From: Bimastos eiseni
Taxonomy: Eukaryota; Annelida; Clitellata; Crassiclitellata; Lumbricidae
Length of the DNA: 64,000 nt
Reading direction: 5' to 3'
NCBI GenBank assembly: GCA_959347315.1
Contig: OY365810.1
Location: 32,393,083-32,457,082 of the forward strand
Below, in pieces: positions 19,939-50,741 of this stretch; within the stretch, counting starts at the first letter, position 1; every line of letters begins with the position of its first letter. The notes beneath the pieces are model-generated. The model searched no databases, had not been told where the DNA came from, and saw only the letters and a list, made by a program, of their open reading frames with translations. The position numbers and the translations under genes are program-made.

Positions 19939-21768
19939 GTGAGTTTTTATTATAAAATTTCTTTTGCGGCACTTCAAATTCTCACACTTTATTTTTATTT
20001 CTTATTTAGCATGGATGGCAAGGTCATTTTCAAAATTGGCACTGGTTAGCAAGTATAAACACTTACTCACATTTCATTTGGTTTGAGACAACATGTATAA
20101 ATGTTTTATCATATCAAAATGAAGGCCTTGGCGTGGCCCGTAGCAACGTATGGTTGTGAGGCGAGGACAATAAAGAAAGAAGAAGAGAAACACATACAAG
20201 CATTTGAGAACAAGTGCATGAGGAAACTGCTCAGAATTCCATGGACAACAATGGTGACCACCGAACAAGTATATCAAATGGCAAAAGTTGACAGCAAACT
20301 GTTGGGCCACATCAAATCCAGAAAACTGCGGTACTTCCGGCACATCATGAGACAGCCTAAAGACAGTATTGAGAACAGTGTAATGTTGGGTATAGTAGAA
20401 GGAAGCCGAAGTGGTGGACGACCCAGAATCTGTTGGTTTGACAATGTCATGGCGTGGACTGGCTTAAAAGGCACAAGTTTAATGAACATCGTACAAGACA
20501 GAAAGCATTGGACATCACTTTCCCATTCATGTAGTCAACCGTCGCGAAGTGACGATGTGACGTGACATATCAAAATGTGCATTATGCCTTTTATTGTATT
20601 ACACTTTAACGAAAAGCATGTACTTAATAGTTAGAGTGACTGGGAAACCAATGCAGCTCATCGTTAAAGTTGTAATAGAACTTTGGAACCTTACTGTTGA
20701 ACAATGCACATACATATTGTTCTGTTTGGGTACCTACTGTATGTGTTAGGAAACATTTATAACACCGAAAGTCTGCTCCAAGACTCCTGGAAAGGATACC
20801 TTTTCATTTGTAACTAACTTTTTTAAATTCAGCAAATTCTGAATTCCCCAGTTTCTGGTACATGAATGTTTTCAATATAAAATGTAGTCATTTAAATATA
20901 ATTAGTACGTACATATCCTTTGGTTTTTTGTTTAACAAATTCCTCTTTGTGTCATGTCTTGATTTACCCTAGTATTAGCACTGCTTTTGTCATGGCATCC
21001 ACCACTTGCTTTATGCCTTAAGTCTCATGAGAGTGATGCAACAGAAGCTTGTAGAGTTATTTTTGCATTTTGTTGTGGAGCAGGTCATATTATTTTGTTA
21101 TCCTAGTGGATCTTTTTTACTTTAGTAGCATTAAGTACTGCAAAAACTGTTAGGTTAATGCTGCATGTTTAATAAATGTACATAAATTGTAATATGTCTA
21201 ATATGCTGTAATTGGCAACTTCTATGATTCCAATGTACAATGTGCTTGTGCCATCAGCCTTTAACACATCGTAACCATGCTATGATCAGATCAATATAGT
21301 TTCAGTCTGCTAAGAGCCCCAGTTTGAATCAAGTTTGCTGAATTGAAAGTCAATGCAATGATTTACTAAAGAAAACACTGTTGCTTGCAGTTGCAGCTGA
21401 ACGTTTCCATTTCGACACTAATCTGTCAGCAAGTGTTGAAGTACGAAGGACCTTTTGTGACTGTGAGAGACATACAACGACGCCGGTTGCGACAAGTATC
21501 AGCCAATCACATCAAATCCTCAATGAATCAGTTGACTGTGGATGGTCTTGGATTCTACAAGACACTCTGTCTTGGCATCATGGTCTTCTACAAATGTCCT
21601 CCGACAATCATTGATCCGGACATTCTCCAGAAATATAACGTTTCTCATGAACACTACGAGCAGCTATATAACCAGAGATCCTACATCACGAGCGCTAACA
21701 GACACTCGGACAACTACTGGGAACGCATCACTATGGCTTCTCCGTACACTGAAGAAACTGTTCGGTAG
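18994..21768 (+). CDS. unrecognised, probably nuclear protein, two exons seen
   Basis: Join 18994-19938, 21391-21768: 440 residues if the ATG at 18994 is the start. I do not recognise the family. Exon 1 begins right after a good acceptor (TTTGTTTTAG), so either the start codon lies at the splice site or the protein continues upstream. Visible features are a basic patch KYRARRIKLP and an NLS-like SKRQRLEQ around residues 110-155, serine-rich low-complexity sequence, and two consensus SUMO-acceptor motifs (IKIE at 237-240, VKEE at 252-255) in an acidic stretch. Exon 2 encodes a compact region, QVLKYEGPFVTVRDIQRRRL then SSMNQLTVDGLGFYK, that could fold as a winged-helix-like DNA-binding module. 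The NLS-like and SUMO motifs suggest a transcription or chromatin factor, by inference. The splice joins in phase 0 at a strong CAG|GTGAGT donor. Confidence 0.6.
19939..21390 (+). other. intron of the unknown nuclear protein gene
   Basis: Phase-0 intron, 1.45 kb, carrying a LINE fragment (20100-20565). The 3' end has two acceptors 6 bp apart (TTGCAGTTGCAG), both in frame. Confidence 0.65.
20100..20565 (+). pseudogene. non-LTR retrotransposon C-terminal fragment
   Basis: A plus-strand frame encodes AWPVATYGCEARTIKKEEEK, AFENKCMRKLLRIPW, KLRYFRHIMRQ and GSRSGGRPRICWFDNV, ending near PSRSDDVT. These are the ordered blocks (YGCE.W, A.E.KC.RRLL, RRLRW.GH..R, G.R..GRPR..W.D) at the C-terminus of RTE/CR1-like LINE polyproteins. 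The frame is open for about 150 codons, so it is relatively young, but it lacks the catalytic RT core and endonuclease. It inserted in the intron in sense orientation. Confidence 0.85.
21391..21768 (+). CDS. unknown nuclear protein, exon 2 (C-terminal)
   Basis: Acceptor TTGCTTGCAG at 21390, open to TAG at 21766. It encodes 125 residues with helices and a basic segment RDIQRRRLRQV, then DGLGFYKTL and a C-terminal Tyr/His-rich part. Use of the second acceptor 6 bp downstream would drop only Leu-Gln. Confidence 0.65.
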   Translation: MQLNVSISTLICQQVLKYEGPFVTVRDIQRRRLRQVSANHIKSSMNQLTVDGLGFYKTLCLGIMVFYKCPPTIIDPDILQKYNVSHEHYEQLYNQRSYITSANRHSDNYWERITMASPYTEETVR

Positions 21769-22172
21769 ATTGGTAGCAGTTGAAGCCCTTATTCTGGACT
21801 AAGTCACAAAATTTATTTATTGGGACAGAAATTTTTACTAAACATCTTACAGATTGAAAAATACTTTATGTCTAGAACAAATATGTGTGCATGATTTCTC
21901 AGTGACTGTAACAATATTTCAAATATGCTGGTCAGTTATGTTGTGTATCAAACTAATATAAGGAACAGCAGTAAAACAGATCAGACTTTGTGTGCTTGCC
22001 ATATTCAGAGTCCGTTCGGGGTTTGATAATGTTTGGTCAGAGGAGAATGAAGGTAACACAAGATTTGCGTTAAGCAATCGCGTGTGTCATCTCTCTAAGT
22101 TTGTTTGAATGAGTCTTGAGGCTTTGGTGCATAGCAGAGTTATATACCAGATTCTTAACAAAGTTTGAAATC
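21769..22172. other. 3' flank of the unknown gene
   Basis: Probable 3' untranslated region; no repeat recognised. Confidence 0.4.
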
Positions 22173-23416
22173 CTAACCAGCAGGGGCGTCACTAGGGGGG
22201 TGCGGGGGTGCGGGCCGCACCGGGTGACACCATCAAGGGGTGACACCAAAATAAAAAAATTGCAAATTTGACAAAGCAGACATAGCTCTGTCTAGTCGGG
22301 TTTCATAACCGTTCATTGTTTCAATACATGAGCAGGCACAGGGTGCCACCATGCAGAGCGTCTGGTGCTTAAATGAATAAGACTCAAGAGCTCAGAGCTG
22401 CTCGGAGTCGGAGTAGAATCGTGGGTCATTTGCAAACGCGCCAATTAATGACGTGTGGAGTCACGTGGTTGCAGAAAATTACAGACGTTGTTTACAGGTT
22501 CGTTTTTTATGTAAATAATTATTTTTTCGAAATTTTATAATTTTATCAATATCACTAAAATATACATATTTTAAAGTAAATTAATTAGGATAGGACATAA
22601 ATTTTAAAGGAGAAAAACAGCGGCAGGCTTCCACTTAAAAAAGTTAGTATTACTATACTATAGTATACTAGTAGTTTACTACTACAATAAATTAATAATT
22701 ACGGCATACACGCGTTTTTCTATCTGTGTGAAAAATATATATTTTAATTTTTTTATTTAATTTTTTTATTTAAAAGATGGAAATAGAAAAATAAATAACG
22801 GTTGTGTAATTTTTCGAACCAACGAGTCACTGTTGAGACTGCCACACGCAGATCCCTCCCATAATTGATGCGGTTACTGACATTCGCCAGCAATTCGCAA
22901 TATAGAATAATAAAATATATGTCATGAAATGACAGTCGTGCATTGGCGACAAAACTTCCTGATCTGTGTGTCTGTGGCTTCATGTGAGAGGAGCTTTTCA
23001 AAACTGAAACTTATAAAGAACTATTTGCGATCAACCATGGGACAGTCAAGACTTTCTGATCTGGCTATATTATCAATTGAAAGTGATATGGTGAAAGATA
23101 TTGATTTTGATGATGTGATGGACAGGTTTGCAGCTTTGAAGACCAGGAAGGGAAACTTTTAAATAACAAATTTTAATGTTAAATAACAAAAATTTAACTT
23201 TGTCCGAGTTTGTCGAAGTTCTTTATTTATGTTTTACCTGAAGTATTGAAGTTATATTGTTCAATTTGTTTTCTTTCTTATGTCCTTATTAACTTTTTGA
23301 CTTATTTTACAAACATTACTATATGCGATTATATATGGTACAGGAACACTCGGAAGAAGACCATGGTGAAAGTCTAGAGGGGTGCCACCAACCCCAGTGA
23401 CGCCACTGCTAACCAG
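22173..23416 (+). mobile_element. hAT transposon, internally deleted, with intact ends
   Basis: The element spans 22181-23408 (1228 bp). Its left end is CAGGGGCGTCACTAGGGG and its right end is CCCCAGTGACGCCACTG, matching inverted repeats with a few mismatches. It is flanked by perfect 8-bp duplications CTAACCAG (22173-22180 and 23409-23416), diagnostic of hAT. The only coding remnant is the transposase C-terminus near the right end. An autonomous hAT of this type would be about 3 kb or more, so most of the transposase is missing. The perfect duplication suggests recent mobilisation by a transposase supplied elsewhere. Confidence 0.92.
22960..23162 (+). pseudogene. hAT transposase C-terminal dimerisation fragment
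   Basis: Plus-strand frame reading VSVASCERSFSKLKLIKNYL, then RSTMGQSRLSDLAILSIE and DFDDVMDRFAALKTRKG before a stop. This is the hAT C-terminal dimerisation region as in ZMYM1-like transposases (S.ASCERSFS.LK.IK..LRS.M...RL..LA.LSIE). The catalytic RNase H-like core and zinc-finger parts are absent. Confidence 0.9.
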
Positions 23417-23640
23417 TGCAATACTAGATAAATAACTATAAATAAAACAAAACTGAAAGATAACACCTATCATACTGGAACCGTAAGGTGCAGTAGTGGC
23501 TGACGCAAAAGAAGCATTTGGGTCTAATTTTTTGGCCAAACATGATGAAAGTTATTACGCTGTCAATACGGTCATTAGACCGTATTGACAGCGTGATAAC
23601 GCAATGTAAGTGATGACACTTAAAGCGTTTTCGTCAATGT
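23417..23640. other. non-coding with hairpin
   Basis: Short stretch between the hAT element and an antisense tail repeat; it contains the inverted repeat described separately. Confidence 0.5.
23551..23600. repeat. 23-bp inverted repeat (hairpin)
   Basis: Arms 23551-23573 and 23578-23600 are reverse complements with one mismatch, the inner 17 bp perfect (ACGCTGTCAATACGGTC), with a 4-bp loop ATTA. Such tight foldbacks can be recombinant transposon ends. Confidence 0.95.
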
Positions 23641-23700
23641 AATGTAATTCAGTCGAACAGTTACATAGCGCCCCTTCAAAATATCTAATCAGATGCGCCC
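23640..23700 (-). repeat. antisense CR1/L2-like or SINE tail
   Basis: AGCGCCCCTTCAAAATATCT matches 10319-10365 and 52799-52870. Confidence 0.6.
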
Positions 23701-24016
23701 TGTGCCGTGCCCTACCCTGTATGGCATTAGATATCACTACTTACGAATGTGTTACAAATTACAGCAGCGACCAAAACAGTGCACAGTAAGGCCAATGCAC
23801 AAGCGTGGAACCCACAAAAGGATTCCAGACCTGTTGACAGAATAAGAAAAGCTGATGGCATGGATGTTCAGTGTCTCTAGTACAAGTTGTGTCAATAGGG
23901 AATAGCGACAACCGGTGATAGATTTCGAAAACACTGACGATGTCAACGACTAGTCCCTCACTGGTGGAAGATGACGCCCGTCGAGGCACAAGGAGCACGT
24001 GTGCAGATAACTTAAA

Positions 24017-24109
24017 GCGATCAACCATGGGACAGTCAAGACTTTCTGATCTGGCTATATTATCAATTGAAAGTGATATGGTGAAAGATATTGATTTTGA
24101 TGATGTGAT
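24017..24109 (+). repeat. exact 93-bp copy of the hAT transposase fragment
   Basis: Positions 24017-24109 are identical to 23027-23119, including the codons for RSTMGQSRLSDLAILSIE. Flanking sequence on both sides is unrelated to the hAT element. No terminal inverted repeats accompany it, so it is not a second insertion of the same element. Confidence 0.95.
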
Positions 24110-24113
24110 TGAC

Positions 24114-24720
24114 GTCCTATGTCCTATGTTGATCGGTATACATTGAATGGCCACACGTGACTATCGGCGAGCTTGACAATAATAGTTCGCAGGCCCGGAT
24201 CTAGGCGACGGCATACGGCGGCAAATTTCGCCATTTTTCAGGGGCAGCCACGATTTCGACCATGACGAAAATTGCAGATCAACTAAATAATAATGGAAAA
24301 GTAAATTTGGGAGTTTGTAGCATTGAAGGCCATAGGAGTGAATTTTAAATCAATAGTGTGTCATTTGCTTGAAAAAATTATAAAAATGTTGTAATTTATG
24401 TTTCTAGTCCTTCCATGTTAGACTATACGTGCTCAAGGTCTCGAGAATATTTCCATATTTAGAATTTCAATGCACACTGCTTAGGGTATCTATCAAGTTA
24501 ATACTTAGTAGTGCTCAAAACCTCGTTATGTCTTGTTCGTATTAAATTTGTGTGTGTGTGGGGGCGGGCGGACAACATTACATCCCGCCAGAGGCCAGTA
24601 CGTGGTCAATTTCAACCGGTTCGCTGTTGCGGCACCTCCTGGAGAGCCAATAATGTGCTACCATGTGAATTTTAAGCTTGATATTTTAACAGTATTGGAG
24701 ATATTCTATTATATCTAAGC
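24114..24720. other. non-coding, nothing recognised
   Basis: AT-rich with a G-rich patch near 24549-24570. Possibly further transposon debris. Confidence 0.4.
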
Positions 24721-24724
24721 GTAG

Positions 24725-24838
24725 CTTTTAAAACAAACCGATGCGCGCACCTCTCAATAAACCGATTAACTGACACAGGCGCGCACCGCCCAATCACCTG
24801 ATCTACGGACCTATGCGCGCACTGCCCAATAAACCGGT
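24725..24838. repeat. 36-bp minisatellite, left block
   Basis: Diverged copies of a unit containing AATAAACCGAT and a GCGCGCAC segment. This is the same family as the larger block at 25370-25860, from which it is separated by a CCTAGG-rich foldback. Confidence 0.75.
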
Positions 24839-24849
24839 GTAGCAGGTTA

Positions 24850-25365
24850 ATTAACTCCCCGCATACATGAACTCCCGGAGTGTATTGTACCTAGGATATA
24901 TTGACTCAGGAGTTAATTGTTCCTAGGATAAACACACTTCCCCCCTGCGAATAAACACTCCCGGGGAGTTAATTCTACCTAGGACAAACTGACTCCCGGG
25001 AGTAAATTCTTCCTAGGATAAATTGACCCCATATCTAATGTAATAGGGGAGTTAATTCTACCTAGGATAAATTGATTCCCTAATCTAATGCAATAGGGGA
25101 GTTAATTCTTCCTAGGATCGGAATCAATTTTTCCTAGGAAGAATTAACTCCCCGGGAGTCAGTTTGTCCTAGGTAGAATTAACTCCCCTATTGCATTAGA
25201 GATGGGCGTCAATTTATCCTAGGATGAATTAACTCCCCTGGAGAAAAATTTATCCTAGGAAGAATTAACTCCACGGGAGTGTCTATTCACCAGCGGGAGT
25301 GTGTATGTCCTAGGTACAATGCATTCCACTACTCAATTGTTCCTAGGAGGAATTAACTCCCGTGT
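24850..25365. repeat. palindromic CCTAGG/ACTCCC array (foldback-like)
   Basis: About 13 CCTAGG hexamers spaced 25-50 bp. In the left half units read GGAGTTAATTCTNCCTAGGA (N varies); in the right half the orientation flips to TCCTAGGAAGAATTAACTCC. The switch is near 25115-25120, so the whole block is an imperfect inverted repeat of roughly 250 bp per arm. ACTCCCGGGAGT palindromes recur. No open frame. It looks like a foldback element or the ends of a DNA transposon built of subterminal repeats. Confidence 0.85.
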
Positions 25366-25369
25366 CAAT

Positions 25370-25860
25370 TTACACGGGCGCGCAGCCGCATTAACCATTG
25401 ACTAACCATTCAACGGACCCAACCGCCCAATAAACCGATCTACAGACCCGGGCGATCACCGCCACATCAACCGTTTAACAGACTGACGCGCGCACAGCCC
25501 AATAAGTCGATCAACAGACCCAAGCGCGCACCACCGCATCAGTCGATCAACAAACCCACGCGCTCACAGCCAAATACATCGCCTAACAGACCCGCGCGCG
25601 CACAGACGCATAAACGATTAACAGACACACGAGCACACTGCCGCATCAACCGATCAAAAGACACATGCGCGCACAACCGCATCAACCGATCATTACACCC
25701 ACGCGCACACTGCCGCATCAACCGATCATTACACCCATGCGGACGCTGCCGCACCAACCGATCAACAGACACACGCGCACACTGCCGCATCAACCGACCA
25801 ACAGACCTACGCGTGTGCTGCCACATCAACCGATCAATAGACCCACGCGAGAACATAGGC
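25370..25860. repeat. 36-bp minisatellite, right block
   Basis: About a dozen copies of a 36-bp unit with the core GCATCAACCGATCAACAGAC followed by a variable CACGCGCGCACACTGC-like segment. Because 36 is divisible by three, the array gives apparent repeated peptides (LPHQPINR..T) that should not be taken as a gene. Confidence 0.9.
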
Positions 25861-28580
25861 ATGTGCAGTCTAAGCGACGCACGCACGCTTGTGTAAAATG
25901 TATCAATGTGTTAGCGTTGTAAACTACGGTTGATAACTTACGAAGGATATTTCTGTACGGTGCCACGATTATGTCCTGGTCGAAAGATGTCTGTAGCCGC
26001 TAATCAATAGAAACATTTTGCTTGTTCTAAAGTGAAGTATTCTTATCCTAGGCTCCTTATAGCTGGTCAAGGCTATTCTTGAGAGAAGTTAGAATAAAGA
26101 ATTAGTTATCTAAACAGAGCTGGGTCTATAGTTACTATCGTTTAGGCCAATAACTTTCGGTTACCGCCACTTATCAAAGAAAGCAAAATGAGGATTTGAA
26201 ACTTTATTGACTGGTTCCGTAGCAACATAGAATGTCTTCGTCGGCTACACAAAAGGCCAACAGACTCTGAGCTATAGCACATTATAATGATTAATTTTTA
26301 GTCAGACGCTTGTAGAAGAAGTCAGATAATAATAAAATATTCAATCGCCGTTTACACGATTACTTAACTTTCATGTTGAGGTAAGAAGATCGAGGCACGC
26401 CTCGTCTGACTATTGCTTCGTCTTGAGAGTTGTGCCGAGGCGCTCGTCTCGTCTTGCCTCGTAGAGGCTCATACTGGCTATACTGGCCTAGTGGTCTGTT
26501 TGGTCCGATCAATCACCATTGTTTGGGTTTCTCTGCTTTGATTAATCGGTAAAATTGTCTAACTTTTTTTAGTTTATATCCTGGACAGTAGCTCTACAGG
26601 AGGCCATCGCTGCCAGTAAATTGGAGATAATTCACCATCCCTTCATTTAATTTTGCATGCTTCAGACTGAGGAACATTTACTGCTTCTGAAACAGTGACA
26701 CTATATTTCTCTATAGACATACATCTAAGGGATATTCTGGGCTAACATTGACATGTCTGTCTATAGGCCTACTTGTCTGATCACGGGGAAATTGATCTGG
26801 AACCGAAACTGTGCTTATTATACCTGCCTGTTTATTATGATCATGTCAATTTAATTTGACTAAGCGCCTCTTTATAGGCCTACTCTCATGCATGAATTAC
26901 AAAACTTTTCAAGCTATTTCATGTTGAACATTTTTAGTTTCCTATAGCTGGTTCTCCTGCGCCACCATCGATCGGTTTCTTCTGGAGCGCCATAGACGGC
27001 GGGGTGGGGTGGGGTAGGAGAAACGCCCGTCCTACAGTTCCACCACCTCCGCATTTACAAATTGACCACTGCATCCCGCCTACTTACAAAAATCCATAGA
27101 ACCGGGCCTGGTCGTTTATTATAATGCATTCTGCGCTCATTGATAGGTTGCCATACGCTTGGCTTAATTTCTAGTGGCACATTAGAAGCTCATCGATTGC
27201 GATCGAGCATTACCGATGTGGCGCTATAGATGTTAGCTTTGGTCGTAACCAATGACCTCGGCGCTCGTGAATAAACTGGTGCAGAGGCGTCAAACCCCTC
27301 GAGTGATTGAGGCAAAACCCCGGTCCCCAGTGCTAGGAAGGCAAAATACTCCCCATAGACTAAGAAATTATTCCCACTACCTGAATTTGGAGGCATTTGC
27401 CTCCGAACCCCCGCTATGTGGGCGCATCTGAGCGGGTGGTCTGCGCTGGTTTTGGAGTGGCGCTTTAGAAGTTGGAGATTATTTGTGATTACGATAACAA
27501 TGTTATACTTTATAGGTGATTCCAAGACTTGGATTACTTAGCGAAACTAATTCCAGATGAGGTCTTAAACTGCAGAAAATTTCGGCCGCAAGTAGAATTG
27601 CTAGGAGAGATCAGTAAAGTTATCAAAGGGAATTTTTGGAAGCCATTCAAGCACCCGAAGCGCCGCTAAACCGTATTATAGGGTGCGGTTTTGTAATGGA
27701 GAATGGTCTGGCTGCTGCCCATGTTTTGATCGGAAGTGGATTGCTGACATGCGCAGTTGAGGTGATGTTTTAAGGTTTGTGGAATGTGAAGATTATCAAG
27801 AAATTCAGTCAAGTAGTCGAGCGAAAGAACTTTCTGAATAAGCAGGATTGGATTTAAACGGTGGCTTTCTGCTGTAAACGAGCAACTCCACCCGGCATCC
27901 ATCTTTGACAAAGACGACCAGACCATCTCCGGATTGAGACTCCCTGCAAGTTGCCCTAGGATATTCTGACTCGGTCCCGCGCTGTGCCAAGTTTATGATT
28001 TGTACAACGTCAGAGAAAGATCAGTGTTATTTTGAACTTCGTCAGAGCATCGACCTACATGTGCGGCCGCTGTGTTTTAAGACCGTGCAGGTGATCTTTT
28101 GGAGCACAACAACAAAGACGAGTGCGCACCTACAGAAAAAATTCTTGGAATATTTACCCGGTAGATTACGAGCGAGTAGTCGGGTAACAGTTTTCCACGA
28201 TCAACCATCCGTGAAATGTGCATTTCGACAATTTCCTAGTTTTATTCGATATGAATGCACAGAATTTTGTTTACTGCATTTGAATCATACTGTGCTGCCT
28301 TCTCTGAAACATCTTGATAGCAGCTTAGGATTTATGCCCGTTCTGCGAATCCTAAACACACCTCAACTGTACATTCTATAGTATCTTTCACCTTTCGTCT
28401 AAGCAATTGGAATAAATTTGTGTATGTCATCTTTCTTGAATTTCGCAGTTGAGACGGATTTGCATGCTGCATCTAGTCAACAAATCGCCAATCAAATGCG
28501 GGTTGTGTCTGATTCGTGAGGCATGTTGCCTTCTGTTAGGATTCCTGGATTAGAATAGCTAGTGTTACCAGAGACAGACC
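25861..28580. other. intergenic, probable transposon debris
   Basis: No host gene recognised. A possible LINE endonuclease remnant lies on the minus strand at 27670-27990. A 128-codon plus-strand frame at 27995-28381 shows no domain. The last part before 28581 presumably contains the alpha-arrestin 5' leader. Confidence 0.45.
27670..27990 (-). pseudogene. possible LINE endonuclease fragment
   Basis: The minus-strand frame has GDGLVVFVKDGCRVELL, like the 'GGGVAVFVKDGL.VE.L' block of LINE apurinic endonucleases, then FARLLDYLTEFLDNL in the position of the 'F..LLD.L..FL' helix. Expected catalytic GDFN-like residues are not evident. Tentative. Confidence 0.4.
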
Positions 28581-48975
<20,395 letters not shown>

Positions 48976-49824
48976 TGTTGGATTACTTAGAAATGGCATC
49001 TCCAGTTCGACTGACTGACCAACTGCCCTTTGTTGATTGACCGATGAGTGGACGTGGGCCTGCTCTGAGTTGCTGACCGACGGAGTTGTGAGTGTGATGA
49101 CCAGAGGATGGACAGAGGATGGACAGAGGATGTGAAGAAGTCGGACAATGCGCCCGACGCATTCTACGATATCTCGCTTTCTCTGTGCTCCCTCTCCTCT
49201 GATTTCGTGTCCTGCAGCACAAGAATATGCCATTGCTTCTTCAAGTCTTCTATGTCAAATGTATTTGTCTACTGCAACAACAATGACGATATTGTCATTG
49301 CTGTTGCCAACGACAGTGTTAAATTTTATAAAACTTTTGTAAGACTTTATTATTGCTTAGCATAATTTATCGGCGTTGTTGTTGTTGTTAATCTTCCTTT
49401 GGTAGTCAATTGAAAAATCTCATTGATAAGAATATTTGACTGTGATCAAATCTCGCTGAACGTTATAAATGAGAATTATTGCAGGTTCTTTTCAGATGTA
49501 ATTCGTTGTTTCACCTGTGTTTCTGTTCAAAATAAGTCTTTTGTTGGGAAACTTGCAGATTATGGGATCATTTGGATCAACTGTGCTGTTTCCAATTAGA
49601 TAACACTTATTTGTCAAAGTAATTAATTCTGCTAATTGGTTTGGCAATATCTTGGCAGTACAAACTTTCTTTCCTCTGTTACCAAAACTGCTTTTGAAAG
49701 CAGTGTCTGGGTGAGGCACTATCAAACATTGCTCAGTGATCTGATGTATTGAATTTCAGTGGAATAAACTTTCACTTAAGTTTCATCATCTTTTTGAAAT
49801 GTTGCTTATTTGGAGTCGAAGCAC

Positions 49825-50160
49825 TGCTTTAGAAATGTCCATGCTGCAAAGCCCTTCTTAAATCTCTCTTCTATCAAATGATGGGGATGAAGCAAAACTC
49901 TGTTCAGAACTTGTCTCGGTCCAATTTTTTGGTACTCGGCAAAACTCAGGCAAACAATGGGTCTAAGTATTAATATTTTCTATCTGCTATTTTGGAAACG
50001 AAAATCGGATTTTTTTATTTACAAAATGACAATCGATCTAACTAAAAACACAAATACTGCTACTGTTAATGGTTACAAGGAACTACTTCCTAGTGTTATC
50101 TGAGGCAAAAGTGTCCATGCTGCAAAGCCATTCTTAGATCTTTCTTCTATCAAATGACAC
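49825..50160. repeat. diverged MITE flanked by a duplicated 50-60-bp segment
   Basis: 49900-50110 shares TTTTTTGG.ACTCGG, CAAACAATGG and GAACTACTTCCTAGTGT-like segments with the element at 3926-4240. On either side lie two similar segments containing GTCCATGCTGCAAAGCC and TTCTTCTATCAAATGA (about 49838-49883 and 50112-50160). Confidence 0.55.
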
Positions 50161-50669
50161 AGACTCTGACTTGTTCAATCATACAGGCTAAAACTTGTCA
50201 CAAATTTTTACCTCTGACCTGATCTGACTTTTGTTCTTTAAATTATGAGAAACACGCATAATATAGAATGCGTTTGTATTTAATGTTTGGGTAATCCACA
50301 GAGACATCTCTTTACAGATCATGAGTAATTAAAAATGGCTTATATCCTCCTCCTCTTCTCCCTCTGATCCTCTTCTTTGCAATTCCTGATAACGAATATC
50401 GCCCGCAGTAGGTGTTTGCCAGAGGCTGTTCCTCCCTTATAGGTTTCCTGTTGTCAGTCTGTCAAAGTTTACCACTAACTGATAAGAACATCTTAGACAA
50501 TCTCTCCTCTGCTTAAAGTGTTTATGACTGGGCTGAACATGCTTTTTTAAAAACCTTCCTTAAGTTTTATATTTTGAGTTGGACAGGCACGTAATAAGCA
50601 CATCCCAGTAGCACTTAAGGGCGTATTATTACCTGCTTGTATAGCTATATGTATCTGTATATCTTGTTC

Positions 50670-50709
50670 ATATATATATATATATATATATATATTATGT
50701 ATATATAAT

Positions 50710-50741
<32 letters not shown>
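50670..50741. repeat. (TA)n(TG)n compound microsatellite
   Basis: TA tract interrupted once, then an uninterrupted TG run. Confidence 0.95.

Noticed and set aside
24850..25365. CRISPR-like array
   Set aside because: Units are palindromic, variable in spacing and flip orientation; the host is eukaryotic.
25539..25922. Repetitive peptides on both strands of the minisatellite
   Set aside because: The 36-bp period keeps several frames open; no coding signature.
27995..28381. 128-codon plus-strand gene upstream of the arrestin
   Set aside because: No domain, no codon or composition signature, and adjacent to LINE-like debris.
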